Origin: JAWKIW01 sp046331175 | GTDB taxonomy: Bacteria; Actinomycetota; Acidimicrobiia; Acidimicrobiales; Acidimicrobilacustridaceae | Assembly (NCBI GenBank): GCA_046331175.1 | Contig: JAXLRI010000003.1 | Coordinates: 186,001-250,000, forward strand | Direction of reading: 5' to 3' | DNA: 64,000 nucleotides | Shown here: piece after piece, positions 37,243 through 45,732 of the stretch | Layout: each line of letters begins with the position of its first letter | Numbering within the stretch: position 1 is the stretch's first letter | Program-made: the position numbers and the translations under genes | The notes under the pieces: generated by a model | The model's input: the letters and a program-made list of their open reading frames with translations, nothing else | Databases searched by the model: none | What the model was told of the DNA's origin: nothing

Positions 37243-37249
37243 CGCCTCC

Positions 37250-39196
37250 ATGGCCGACCAGATCACCGTCTCGCTGCCCGATGGATCCACGCGCGACCTG
37301 GCGGTCGGGTCCACTGCGGGCGACCTGGCGGCCTCGATCGGCTCTCGCCTGGCCAAGGCGGCGGTGGTCGCCGAGGTCAACGGCGCCCAGCGCGACCTCA
37401 CCTCGCCGCTCGACGACGGCGATCTGGTGAAGATCGTCACCGCCGACAGCGACGACGGGCGGGAGGTCCTGCGGCACTCCACGTCCCACGTGCTGGCCCA
37501 GGCGGTGCTGGCCCTGTTCCCCGGGGCCAAGTTCGCGATCGGGCCCGCCATCGCCGATGGCTTCTACTACGACTTCGAGCTCCCCGAGGGGCAGACGTTC
37601 AGCGAGGACGACCTGGCCCGCATCGAGGCGAAGATGCGCGAGATCATCGAGGCCGACCAGCCCTTCATCCGCGACGAGTGCTCGATGGAGGATGGCTTGG
37701 CGCTGTTCGCCGACCAGCCGTACAAGCGCGAGATCATCGAGAAGGTCGACGCATCGGAGGTCTCCGGCGACGGTGTCGTGAGCACCTACCGCAACACCGA
37801 CGTCTTCGTCGACCTGTGCCGGGGCCCGCACGTGCCGTCCACGGGCAAGCTCGGCCACTTCGCCCTGCAGAAGGTGGCGGGTGCCTACTGGCGGGGCGAC
37901 GAGACGCGTCCGATGCTGCAGCGGATCTACGGCACCGCGTGGGACTCGAAGAAGGCGCTGGCCGAGCACCTCCACCGCCTCGAGGAGGCCGAGAAGCGCG
38001 ACCACCGCCGCCTCGGCGTCGAGCTCGACCTGTTCTCGTTCCCCGAGGAGGTCGGTTCGGGGCTGCCGGTGTTCCACCCCAAGGGGGGTCTCGTCCGCCG
38101 CCTCATGGAGGACTACTCGCGGGAGCGCCACGAGCAGGCCGGCTACGAGTTCGTGTACACGCCGCACATCACCAAGGCGAACCTGTTCGAGACCAGCGGG
38201 CACCTCGACTGGTACGCCGACGGCATGTACCCCCCCATGGAGCTCGACGGGGGCACCGACTACTACCTCAAGCCGATGAACTGCCCGTTCCACATCCTCA
38301 TCTACAAGAGCAGGCAGCGCTCCTACCGCGAGCTGCCCCTTCGGCTCTTCGAGTTCGGGACGGTCTACCGGTACGAGAAGTCCGGCGTGGTGCACGGGCT
38401 CACGCGAGCGCGCGGCTTCGCCCAGGACGACGCCCACATCTTCACGACCAAGGAGCAGATGCTCGACGAGCTGCGCTCGCTGCTGGTCTTCGTGCTCGAC
38501 CTGCTCCGCGACTACGGCCTCGACGACTTCTACCTCGAGCTGTCCACCAAGCCCGAGAAGAAGGCGGTGGGCTCCGACGAGGAGTGGGAGGAGGCGACGG
38601 CCACGCTGCGCGAGGCCGCCGACGAGATGGGCCTCGACCTCGTGCTCGACGAGGGCGGTGGCGCCTTCTACGGCCCCAAGATCTCGGTGCAGGCCAAGGA
38701 CGCCATCGGTCGCACGTGGCAGATCTCCACCATCCAGGTCGACTTCCAGCTGCCGCAGCGGTTCGACCTCGAGTACGTCGGCGCCGACGGCGGCCGCCAC
38801 CGCCCGATCATGATCCACCGGGCCCTGTTCGGTTCGGTCGAGCGGTTCTTCGGCCTGCTCGTCGAGCACTACGCCGGTGCGTTCCCGGCTTGGCTGGCCC
38901 CGGTGCAGGTGCGGATCCTCCCGGTCCGGGCCGACCACGACGTCTACGCCGAGCGGCTGGCCGATCGGCTTCGCGCCGAGGGCTTCCGCGCCGACACGCT
39001 CGGCGCCGACGAGCCGCTCGGTGCCCGCATCCGCAAGGCCAAGCTCGAGAAGCTGCCGTACGTCCTGGTGGTCGGCGACGACGACGTCGAGGGCTCGACC
39101 GTCGGGGTGAACCCGCGGGGCGGCGAGGTCGAACGAGGGGTCCTCGTCGACGACTTCGTCGACCGGCTGGCCGCCGACGTCGCCGCCCACCGGTGA
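37250..39196 (+). CDS. thrS: Threonyl-tRNA synthetase
   Basis: A 648-residue class II synthetase with all usual domains. TGS (1-62, ITVSLPDGSTRDLAVGSTAG); the editing/SAD region (about 63-225, with HSTSHVLAQAV and DLCRGPHVPSTGKL); the catalytic core (about 240-540, PMNCPFHILIYKS with zinc Cys and His, RTRxF-like TRARGFAQDDAHIF, MIHRALFGSVERF); and the anticodon domain (about 545-648). The ATG at 37250 gives the standard N-terminus. The HIT gene starts 5 bases after the stop, as in mycobacteria, where thrS is followed by the HIT, pgsA, acyltransferase and pimA genes. Confidence 0.97.
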   Translation: MADQITVSLPDGSTRDLAVGSTAGDLAASIGSRLAKAAVVAEVNGAQRDLTSPLDDGDLVKIVTADSDDGREVLRHSTSHVLAQAVLALFPGAKFAIGPAIADGFYYDFELPEGQTFSEDDLARIEAKMREIIEADQPFIRDECSMEDGLALFADQPYKREIIEKVDASEVSGDGVVSTYRNTDVFVDLCRGPHVPSTGKLGHFALQKVAGAYWRGDETRPMLQRIYGTAWDSKKALAEHLHRLEEAEKRDHRRLGVELDLFSFPEEVGSGLPVFHPKGGLVRRLMEDYSRERHEQAGYEFVYTPHITKANLFETSGHLDWYADGMYPPMELDGGTDYYLKPMNCPFHILIYKSRQRSYRELPLRLFEFGTVYRYEKSGVVHGLTRARGFAQDDAHIFTTKEQMLDELRSLLVFVLDLLRDYGLDDFYLELSTKPEKKAVGSDEEWEEATATLREAADEMGLDLVLDEGGGAFYGPKISVQAKDAIGRTWQISTIQVDFQLPQRFDLEYVGADGGRHRPIMIHRALFGSVERFFGLLVEHYAGAFPAWLAPVQVRILPVRADHDVYAERLADRLRAEGFRADTLGADEPLGARIRKAKLEKLPYVLVVGDDDVEGSTVGVNPRGGEVERGVLVDDFVDRLAADVAAHR

Positions 39197-39200
39197 CCCG

Positions 39201-39731
39201 TTGAGCGGCGACACGCCGGGGCTCGACCACCTCTGGGCCGGCTGGCGGAGCACCTACATCGAGACGGTGACCGACGACCCGACGCCGCTTCGGCCGCGGG
39301 ATGGTCGCTCGCTGTTCGAGGGCATCCTCCACAGCGGCCGGCCCGACGACGAGACGTTCATCGTGCACCGGGGCCCGCGCTGCTTCGCCATCCTCAACGC
39401 CTACCCGTACACCAACGGCCACGTCCTGGTGCTGCCCAACCGGGCGGTGCCCGACCTCGAGCAGCTCGACGACGACGAGCACGCCGAGCTGTGGGGCACC
39501 GTGCGCTCGGCCGTCGTGGCGGTGAAGGCGGCCTACTCGTGTGACGGCGTGAACCTCGGCATGAACCTGGGCCGGGCCGGTGGGGCGGGCGTGCCCGACC
39601 ACCTCCACGTGCACGTGCTGCCCCGGTGGGAGGGCGACACCAACTTCATGACGGCCGTCGCCGAGACGCGGGTCCTCCCCGAGACGCTCGGCTCGTCGTG
39701 GCGCAGGCTGCACGACGCCTGGCCGTCCTGA
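39201..39731 (+). CDS. HIT family hydrolase / Ap4A phosphorylase-like protein
   Basis: A 176-residue HIT protein. PDHLHVHVLPRWEGDTNF contains the HxHxH active site, and CFAILNAYPYTNGHVLVLPNR is the family's first conserved stretch. The neighbourhood (directly after thrS) equals that of M. tuberculosis Rv2613c, described as an Ap4A phosphorylase, so nucleotide polyphosphate turnover is likely. The TTG at 39201 is the start that fits, 4 bases after the thrS stop codon, giving tight coupling. A strong hairpin follows. Confidence 0.9.
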   Translation: MSGDTPGLDHLWAGWRSTYIETVTDDPTPLRPRDGRSLFEGILHSGRPDDETFIVHRGPRCFAILNAYPYTNGHVLVLPNRAVPDLEQLDDDEHAELWGTVRSAVVAVKAAYSCDGVNLGMNLGRAGGAGVPDHLHVHVLPRWEGDTNFMTAVAETRVLPETLGSSWRRLHDAWPS

Positions 39732-39740
39732 CGCGCCGCT

Positions 39741-39766
39741 CCGCGGTCCGCGCCCTCGGACCGCGG
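39741..39766 (+). terminator. Hairpin terminator after thrS-HIT
   Basis: A perfect 10-bp stem (39741-39750 with 39757-39766) around a 6-base loop starts 10 bases after the HIT stop codon. There is no U-tract. Confidence 0.65.
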
Positions 39767-39885
39767 GATCACCCGCTCCGACGGGTCGCTCGACCCGGCC
39801 CGGCCCGGGACCTCCGTCACGACTTGGCCCCGAGCCCCGCCCTGTGGGTCCGGCGACGACCGCGTGCGGCGATGGTCGTGCCACG

Positions 39886-40578
39886 ATGGCCCCCGTGCCC
39901 CGAACCCGCCGCCTCGCCGCCACCGCCGTCGCCCTGGCCGGGCTGAGCATCGCCGCTGCCTGCGGTGCCGGGTCGTCGACGACGTCGACGGCCGACGGCG
40001 CCACCGCCGGCACCGCCGCCCCCAGCGGGTCGGTGGCGGGCTCGCGCATCACGCCGCCGCTCAACATGTCGGACGTGACCTTCACCGACTTCTCCGCCGA
40101 TCCCAACGGGGCCCCGTTCCCCTTCAAGGCGGCGTCGGGGAAGCTCCTCGTGACCTACTTCGGGTACCTGTCGTGCCCCGACATCTGCCCGACCACCATG
40201 AGCGACATCAGCGCCGCCCTCCAGCGGATGGCACCGGCCGACCGGGAGAAGGTCCAGGTCGCCTTCGTGACCATCGATCCCGAGCGCGACACCGGCGCCA
40301 AGGTCGCCGGCTTCGTCGAGCACTTCGTCCCCGACGGCCACGGGCTCCGCGCCCCGGACGACTCGACGCTGTGGACGAGCACCTCCCGCCTCGGTGTCCA
40401 GTACAAGATCGAGGCGCACGCCCCCGGCTCGTCCTACGGCGTCTCCCACACCGGCTACCAGTACGTGATCGACGACCAGGGCCGGGCCGTGTGGGTGTGG
40501 CCCTACGGCACGCCGAGCAAGGACCTCGCCGCCACGCTCACGGCGCTGGTGCGCGGCGAGACGCCCGCCGTCGCCTGA
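39886..40578 (+). CDS. SCO1/SenC family copper chaperone lipoprotein
   Basis: A 230-residue exported protein. A basic start and hydrophobic core end in SIAAACGAG, a lipobox, so it is probably membrane-anchored. The thioredoxin-like domain has SCPDICPTT, the CxxxC copper ligand pair, and a later His in GVSHTGYQYVID, the third ligand. FVTIDPERDTGAKVAGFVEHF is also typical. SCO proteins deliver copper to the CuA centre of cytochrome c oxidase or act as thiol reductases. The ATG at 39886 starts the signal peptide; a GTG 14 codons upstream adds unlikely residues. It is an accessory gene between the HIT and pgsA genes of the conserved order. Confidence 0.9.
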   Translation: MAPVPRTRRLAATAVALAGLSIAAACGAGSSTTSTADGATAGTAAPSGSVAGSRITPPLNMSDVTFTDFSADPNGAPFPFKAASGKLLVTYFGYLSCPDICPTTMSDISAALQRMAPADREKVQVAFVTIDPERDTGAKVAGFVEHFVPDGHGLRAPDDSTLWTSTSRLGVQYKIEAHAPGSSYGVSHTGYQYVIDDQGRAVWVWPYGTPSKDLAATLTALVRGETPAVA

Positions 40579-40645
40579 GCGTCGCGGCACTCGTCCCGCC
40601 GCTCGCGAGCGCGAGGCGGGTTTGGGGGCGCGCGGGAGGGCCCGG

Positions 40646-40651
40646 TACCGT
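40646..40651 (+). promoter_or_regulatory. Putative leaderless -10 element TACCGT
   Basis: TACCGT lies 9 bases before the ATG at 40661, leaving no room for a usual leader. Confidence 0.4.
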
Positions 40652-40660
40652 CGCCCACCG

Positions 40661-41218
40661 ATGGCCGAGGACCCTGCCGACGACCCGGAGCGCGCCGACA
40701 GGGGCACCCAGCCCCTGTCCGACGACGACATCCGCGACGCCCTGCCCGAGGACCTCGACGCCGCCGGCTTCGTCGGCCCGTACCTGTTCCCGAACAACAA
40801 CCGCCGCCGGATCCCCGCGGTCATCTACTGGGTGCTCGGGGCGCTGTGCATCCTCGCCTGGGGTCTGACGCGGGGCAGTGCCCCGGTGATCGTCAACGCA
40901 GGGACGCTGTGGGCCGGCATCGGCCTCATCGCCTTCGGTGGCTACAGCTGGCTGGCGGGCTGGGACCTCGACGTCGACGAGCGCGACGCGCTCGTCGTCG
41001 CGGTCAAGCAGGTCGGCTTCCCGGTCGGCCACGCGTCGGCCCAGATGGGCTGGCGGGGCACCCGCAGCCGACCCACGTGGCGGATCCTGCTCTACTCGGC
41101 CGAGGACCCGCCCGAGCAGCGCGGCCTCGTGCTCGTCGACGGCGTCGATGGCGGCGTGGTCGAGTGGTTCGTCGAGGACAACCCCGAGACCTGGGACGAG
41201 CGCGCCGACGAGCACTGA
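40661..41218 (+). CDS. Two-helix membrane protein, hypothetical
   Basis: A 185-residue protein I do not recognise. An acidic N-terminus (1-48) precedes two membrane helices (about 50-70, PAVIYWVLGALCILAWGL, and about 77-97, AGTLWAGIGLIAFGGYSWLA) and a cytoplasmic domain of about 85 residues. That domain carries DERDALVVAVKQVGFPVGHASAQMG and LLYSAEDPPEQRGLVLVD, which resemble a small alpha/beta fold. The ATG at 40661 is leaderless-like. It is followed by a strong hairpin. Confidence 0.65.
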   Translation: MAEDPADDPERADRGTQPLSDDDIRDALPEDLDAAGFVGPYLFPNNNRRRIPAVIYWVLGALCILAWGLTRGSAPVIVNAGTLWAGIGLIAFGGYSWLAGWDLDVDERDALVVAVKQVGFPVGHASAQMGWRGTRSRPTWRILLYSAEDPPEQRGLVLVDGVDGGVVEWFVEDNPETWDERADEH

Positions 41219-41228
41219 GGCCGCCGGC

Positions 41229-41255
41229 GCCGGCCCCGCCGTCGGCGGGGCCGGC
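41229..41255. terminator. Bidirectional hairpin terminator
   Basis: A perfect 12-bp GC stem (41229-41240 with 41244-41255) around a 3-base loop. It lies between the convergent membrane-protein gene (stop 41218) and LPXTG gene (stop 41326). Confidence 0.75.
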
Positions 41256-41325
41256 CGTCGTGACGATCGCTCGCCGGGTTCGTGGCGGTGCGTTCGCGGT
41301 GGCGGGCTCGGTCGCCCGACGATGA

Positions 41326-42780
41326 TCAGGCCGTCGGGCGGCGGCGCTGGCCGACGGCCACCAGGGCGCCACCGGCGAGCACCAGGGTGAGGCCCACCCC
41401 GGCGAGCAGCGCCGAAGGAGCGCCCGTGTACGGCAGGGTGCCCGTCGTGGTGCCCACGGTCGCAGGCGGGTTGTCGATCGGGTAGACGGTCACCGGTCCA
41501 CCGACGGTCTGCCCACCACACGACACGGCGAGCGTGTAGGTGCCGGGGGCCAGCGTGGTGGGGGCGATGAACGGCACCGAGAAGGCGCCGGTCCCGTCGG
41601 CGGTGCCGCTGCCGAGCACCGACCCGTCGAGGGTGACCGACACGGCGCTGTTGGCCGGGCAGCCGCTTCCCACGGCGTCGAACTGGGTCCCGAGGGGTCC
41701 GTTCGGCGGCTCGAGGGTGAAGGCCAGGACGTTCGCCGCCGCCGTCGTGGTGGTGCTCGGTCGGGTGGTGCTCGTGGTCGAGCTCGAGCTGCTCGAGGTG
41801 GACGACGACGAGCTGGAGCTGCTGGAGGACGACGAGCTGCTGGACGACGAGCTGCTGGACGACGAGCTGCTGGAGGACGAGCTGCTCGAGCTGGAGCTCG
41901 ACGAGGACGAGCTGCTCGACGACGAGGACGAGCTGCTGGAGCTGGTGCCCGAGCCGACGACGCTGGTCGAGGCGAGGACCTGGTTGCTGTTGGTGGGCGT
42001 GCAGGTCTCGGGTCCGGCGGTGCCGCCGGCGAGGTTGTAGGCGGCGGCGAAGTACACGCCCACCTCGAAGCGGAGGTCGAAGGTGATGGTGCCCGGGTGC
42101 AGCACGATGGTGTCGCCGTTGACGGCGCCGGTGGCGTCGGCGTCGAAGCTCAGGTTCACCGTGAAGGGCGCCAGCGTCGGCGTCGACGTGCTGGTCGTGC
42201 CGTTGAGGGTGGTGGTCGGGCTGTACTGGTAGGTGCCGATCGACATGTTCGCCAGCGACACCGTGACGTCGCCCCCGCTCACCCCGGCGGTGGCCGCCGG
42301 GCCGGTGCTGGATGCCGAGGGCGAGCCGTTCAGCGTGGTGTTGGCCGGCACCGGGAAGTGGGCGACCAGGTTGTTCACCTGCATGTTGAGGTAGGCGGTG
42401 GAGCCGAGCCCGGGCTGCTGGGCGTTGATGGCCGGCACGACCTGGTTCTGCAGGATGCCGTTGGCCACGGTCTGCAGGTCGAGGTTCAGCTGCCCGTTGT
42501 AGGTGATCGTCCCGCCGGGGGCGACCGAGGCGGTGGCCGTCACGTCGCCGGGGATGTCCAGGGCGAGCGGGGTGGACTTCACCGTGCTGTCGATCGGACC
42601 CGAGATCTGGGCCACGCCGAACTGCGTGGTGGTGCCGATCGAGCAGCTGGTGCTCAACGAGATGGGCGCCGCCGACGCCCGGGTCGTCCCGGCGACCACC
42701 AGGAGCGCCGCCAGCAGGCAGAGCACCCCGGCGCCGACCAGCGCCTTGCCGCGGACCGTCAACGTCGATGTCGCCGACAT
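41326..42780 (-). CDS. LPXTG-anchored surface protein with poly-Ser stalk
   Basis: A 484-residue secreted protein. A signal peptide (about 1-37, ALVGAGVLCLLAALLVVAGTTRASA) is followed by a roughly 230-residue beta-rich domain of unknown family (CSIGTTTQFGVAQISGPIDS). A long Ser-only stalk comes next, then Thr-rich residues, an immunoglobulin-like beta domain (FTLEPPNGPLGTQFDAVGSG with VTLDGSVLGSGTADGTGAF) and the sorting signal LPYTG at 449-453. A hydrophobic stretch and RRR complete the signal. It is therefore probably linked to the cell wall by a sortase, which is not in this window. The ATG at 42780 follows AAGGGGGTTGGG. The role may be adhesion or surface display. Confidence 0.85.
   Translation of the reverse strand: MSATSTLTVRGKALVGAGVLCLLAALLVVAGTTRASAAPISLSTSCSIGTTTQFGVAQISGPIDSTVKSTPLALDIPGDVTATASVAPGGTITYNGQLNLDLQTVANGILQNQVVPAINAQQPGLGSTAYLNMQVNNLVAHFPVPANTTLNGSPSASSTGPAATAGVSGGDVTVSLANMSIGTYQYSPTTTLNGTTSTSTPTLAPFTVNLSFDADATGAVNGDTIVLHPGTITFDLRFEVGVYFAAAYNLAGGTAGPETCTPTNSNQVLASTSVVGSGTSSSSSSSSSSSSSSSSSSSSSSSSSSSSSSSSSSSSSSSSSSSSSSSSTSSSSSSTTSTTRPSTTTTAAANVLAFTLEPPNGPLGTQFDAVGSGCPANSAVSVTLDGSVLGSGTADGTGAFSVPFIAPTTLAPGTYTLAVSCGGQTVGGPVTVYPIDNPPATVGTTTGTLPYTGAPSALLAGVGLTLVLAGGALVAVGQRRRPTA
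41777..41945 (-). repeat. Poly-serine tract in the LPXTG gene
   Basis: About 55 codons, nearly all Ser (TCG, TCC and AGC mixed with short runs), form the stalk of the surface protein. The use of different Ser codons argues for selection on the protein rather than simple slippage. Confidence 0.8.
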
Positions 42781-42930
42781 CCCAACCCCCTTCGACCCGA
42801 CCAGGGTCGTCCCCGCACGTGCTCGTCGCTCCCCAGCGACCGCCGCTCGCGCTCCCAACCGAAGCCCGGACGTTACCCCGTCACGCGTCGCCGTGCTGCG
42901 GACGCCCTCGGTGGTCGAGCCGGTCGCAGC

Positions 42931-43434
42931 TCAGCCGCGCGCGGCGCGCAGCGTTGCCTCGATGTCGTGGAGATCGTCGGTGGCGGTGCGCACCGCCTCG
43001 CGCAGCAGCTCGATCGCGGTCACCGTGCCGCCCCCGGCGACGGTGGCGGTCCGGTCCCAGTTGCGGTACGAGACGCGGTCGGCGGCATCGGCCAGCTCGG
43101 TCGACTCGTCGCGCAGCTGGGCCAGCAGGTCGGCGACGCTCTCGTCCGCGGCCGGCCAGTCCCGGGCGGACGGGTCGATGACGCCGGGGTGCAGCACCGG
43201 CGCGTCGCCGTACACGGTCTGGTGGATCGCCTGGCCGAGGAGGCCGAGCGAGCGCACCGCGTCGGTGAGCAGGTCGATCGCCGACGTGCCCGTCGGCCCG
43301 ACGCGCCGGGCGATGGCGTCGATGGTCTCCTCGTCGCCGGGGATCGGGGCGAGGAGGGACGAGAAGCGCCGCGGGTAGGAGCGCAGGGCGACGAGCGCGT
43401 CGCCCACCGAGAGGTTGGACACGTCCAGGCTCAC
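42931..43434 (-). CDS. DinB-like four-helix protein, hypothetical
   Basis: A 167-residue helical protein. LLTDAVRSLGLLGQAIHQTV and AIELLREAVRTATDDLHDIEATL look like DinB/maleylpyruvate-isomerase-type helices with possible metal-ligand His, but the match is weak. The GTG at 43434 is chosen because AAGGAG lies just upstream. It lies 52 bases after the EF-G-like gene on the same strand and may be co-transcribed with it. No function can be given. Confidence 0.6.
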   Translation of the reverse strand: MSLDVSNLSVGDALVALRSYPRRFSSLLAPIPGDEETIDAIARRVGPTGTSAIDLLTDAVRSLGLLGQAIHQTVYGDAPVLHPGVIDPSARDWPAADESVADLLAQLRDESTELADAADRVSYRNWDRTATVAGGGTVTAIELLREAVRTATDDLHDIEATLRAARG

Positions 43435-43486
43435 CGTCTGCGCTCCTTCGCCGTGGCGGGGTGTCGTCGCCACCCGTCGTCGCCGG

Positions 43487-45556
43487 TCACGCCTCTGATC
43501 TTCCCCGTTCGGCGGCCACCGCGTCGACCAGGTGCGCCGGGAGCACGTCGTGGTGGTCGTGGACCGCACGGAACGAGCCCCGGCCGTGCGTCATCGACCG
43601 CAGGTCGATCGCGTACCGGCGCAGCTCGGCGGTGGGGATCAGCGCGACGATCGTCTGCTCGCCCTCGCCGGCGACCTCGGTGCCCTGCACCCGGGCCCGC
43701 CGGCTGTTGAGGTCGCCCATCACGTCGCCCTGCAGGTCGGCGGGCACGGTGACCTCCAGCCGGGAGATCGGCTCGAGCACGACCGGGCCGGCCTGGGCCA
43801 TCGCCTCCCGGAAGCCGAGCCGCCCGGCCATCTTGAAGCTCATCTCCGACGAGTCGACGGCGTGGTACTTCCCGTCGTCGCAGATCACGCGGACGTCGAC
43901 CACCGGGAACCCGTGGGCGCCCCCCTCGGCCATCGCCTCCTGCACGCCGCGCTCGACGGCGGGGATGAACTGGCGGGGGATGGCGCCGCCCACCACCTCG
44001 TCGACGAACTCGAAGCCGGCGCCGCGCGGCAGCGGCTCGATGCGCAGGTGGCACACGCCGAACTGGCCGTGGCCGCCGGACTGCTTCTTGAACCGGCCCT
44101 CGGCGGCGGCCCCGGTGGTGACCGTCTCGCGGTAGGGCACCCGCACCTCCTCGGTGTCGACGGCGACGCCGAACTTGCGCTGCAGCTTCTCGAGCGTGAT
44201 CTGCAGGTGCGTCTCGCCGTTGCCGCGCAAGAGGGTCTGGTGGGTCTCGTCGTCGAGCTCGACGACGAGGGTCGGGTCCTCGTCGACGAGCCGGTGCAGC
44301 GCGCCCGCCAGCTTGTCGTCGTCGGCCTGGGTGCGAGCGACGACGGCCACCGCCAGGGTGGGCTCCGGACGGGGGAGGGGAGGGAGCACGACCGGCGTGC
44401 CCTTGGGTGCCAGCGTGTCGCCCGAGGCGGTCGCGGCCAGCTTGGGGACGGCCGCGAGGTCGCCGGCCGGGACGGCGCCGACCTCGAGGTGCTCGGTGCC
44501 CCGCAGGGCGAACACGCCGTGGAGGCGCTCGTCGGTGCCGGTGCGCGGGTTGACGAGGTGGTCGTCGGGCCGGATCGTCCCGGACAGCACCTTGAACAGG
44601 GAGATCTGCCCGACGTAGGGGTCGGCGACCGTCTTGAAGACGCGCACCAGCGGTTGGCCGGCGGCGTCGGGGGCGACCTCGACGGTGGCGTCGCCGGCCG
44701 TCACGGCGATGGGTGGGCGGTCGAGTGGCGAGGGGCCGATCTCGCAGATGAGGTCGGCGAGGCGGTCGACGCCGATGTCGGCGGTGGCGGCCCCGCAGAC
44801 GACGGGGAACACGGCCGCATCGTCGACGCCCACGGCCAGGGTGTGCTCGAGGGCCTCGACCGACGGGACCGTGCCCTCGAGGTAGCCCTCGAGCAGCGCG
44901 TCATCGGCGACGACGATGCCCTCGACGAGGTTGTCGTGGACCCGGTGCTCGAGGTCGGCCATGTCCTCGGGGATGGGACCGGTCTCGGAGCGGCCGTCGA
45001 CGTAGGTCCAGGCGGTGTCGGTGAGCAGGTCGGCGATGCCACGGAACGACGCCTCCGACCCGATCGGCAGCTCGAGCGGTGCGATGCCGGCCCCGAACCG
45101 CTCGCGCAGCTGGTCGAGGGTGCGCTCGAAGTCGGCCCGCTCGCGGTCGAGCTTGTTGACGAACACCATGCGGGCCAGGGCGAGGTCGGCGGCGGCCCTC
45201 CAGTAGCGCTCGGTCTGGACCTCGACGCCGTCGACCGCGCTGACCACGAACACCGCGAGGTCGGCGACGTGCAGGGCGGCGAGCACCTCGCCCTCGAAGT
45301 CGGCGTAGCCGGGCGTGTCGATCAGGTTGATCTTGTGGCCCTTCCACTCGATGGGGGCGACGGCGAGGGAGAGCGACTGGCCGCGCTCCTGCTCCTCGGG
45401 CTCGTGGTCGCACACCGTCGTGCCGTCGGCCACCGTGCCCATGCGGGGCACCGCCCCGGCGGTGAAGAGCAGGGCCTCGGCGAGGGTGGTCTTTCCCGCA
45501 CCCCCGTGGCCGATCAGCGCGACGTTGCGGATCCGTTCGGTGGGCACCACGTCCAT
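43487..45556 (-). CDS. fusA2: Elongation factor G-like protein (EF-G2 / FusA2 type)
   Basis: A 689-residue translational GTPase paralogue. The G domain has GHGGAGKTTLAEALLF (G1), LIDTPGYADFEGEV (G3) and FVNKLDRERADF (G4). Domains II to V follow: VRVFKTVADPYVGQISLFKV, NGETHLQITLEKLQRKFGV, KFKKQ-like RFKKQSGGHGQFGV in domain IV, and VMGDLNSRRARVQGTE in domain V. Domain IV keeps VDSSEMSFKMAGRLGFREA. This matches the second EF-G found in actinobacteria, outside the str operon, whose exact task is unsettled. The ATG at 45556 follows CAGGAGG. It is divergent from pgsA by 176 bases. Confidence 0.9.
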   Translation of the reverse strand: MDVVPTERIRNVALIGHGGAGKTTLAEALLFTAGAVPRMGTVADGTTVCDHEPEEQERGQSLSLAVAPIEWKGHKINLIDTPGYADFEGEVLAALHVADLAVFVVSAVDGVEVQTERYWRAAADLALARMVFVNKLDRERADFERTLDQLRERFGAGIAPLELPIGSEASFRGIADLLTDTAWTYVDGRSETGPIPEDMADLEHRVHDNLVEGIVVADDALLEGYLEGTVPSVEALEHTLAVGVDDAAVFPVVCGAATADIGVDRLADLICEIGPSPLDRPPIAVTAGDATVEVAPDAAGQPLVRVFKTVADPYVGQISLFKVLSGTIRPDDHLVNPRTGTDERLHGVFALRGTEHLEVGAVPAGDLAAVPKLAATASGDTLAPKGTPVVLPPLPRPEPTLAVAVVARTQADDDKLAGALHRLVDEDPTLVVELDDETHQTLLRGNGETHLQITLEKLQRKFGVAVDTEEVRVPYRETVTTGAAAEGRFKKQSGGHGQFGVCHLRIEPLPRGAGFEFVDEVVGGAIPRQFIPAVERGVQEAMAEGGAHGFPVVDVRVICDDGKYHAVDSSEMSFKMAGRLGFREAMAQAGPVVLEPISRLEVTVPADLQGDVMGDLNSRRARVQGTEVAGEGEQTIVALIPTAELRRYAIDLRSMTHGRGSFRAVHDHHDVLPAHLVDAVAAERGRSEA

Positions 45557-45693
45557 GGCGGTCCTCCTGGTGGCCGTCGGCATCGGATCTCGGGTCGCGG
45601 CCGAGCGTAGGCCCGTCCGCCACCACCCGGTGACGGGCGAGGTCGGGCTCGCCGGGGGCGGCTCGCATGCTGCCTTTCGCGAGCACCCCCTGC

Positions 45694-45699
45694 TACCCT
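45694..45699 (+). promoter_or_regulatory. Putative -10 element TACCCT for pgsA
   Basis: TACCCT lies 33 bases before the ATG of pgsA, which has an AGGAG ribosome-binding site in between. Confidence 0.4.
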
Positions 45700-45732
45700 C
45701 GATCCGACGCATCCGCCGACCCAGGAGCCTCC

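Noticed and set aside
37139..37249. A T-box or other leader riboswitch before thrS.
   Set aside because: Only 111 bases lie between the genes, no T-box sequence is seen, and a -10 box 7 bases before the ATG suggests no leader.
45315..45732. Upstream in-frame extensions of pgsA and of the PatA-like gene.
   Set aside because: They overlap the divergent EF-G2 gene antisense. Good ribosome-binding sites and family N-termini mark the downstream starts.
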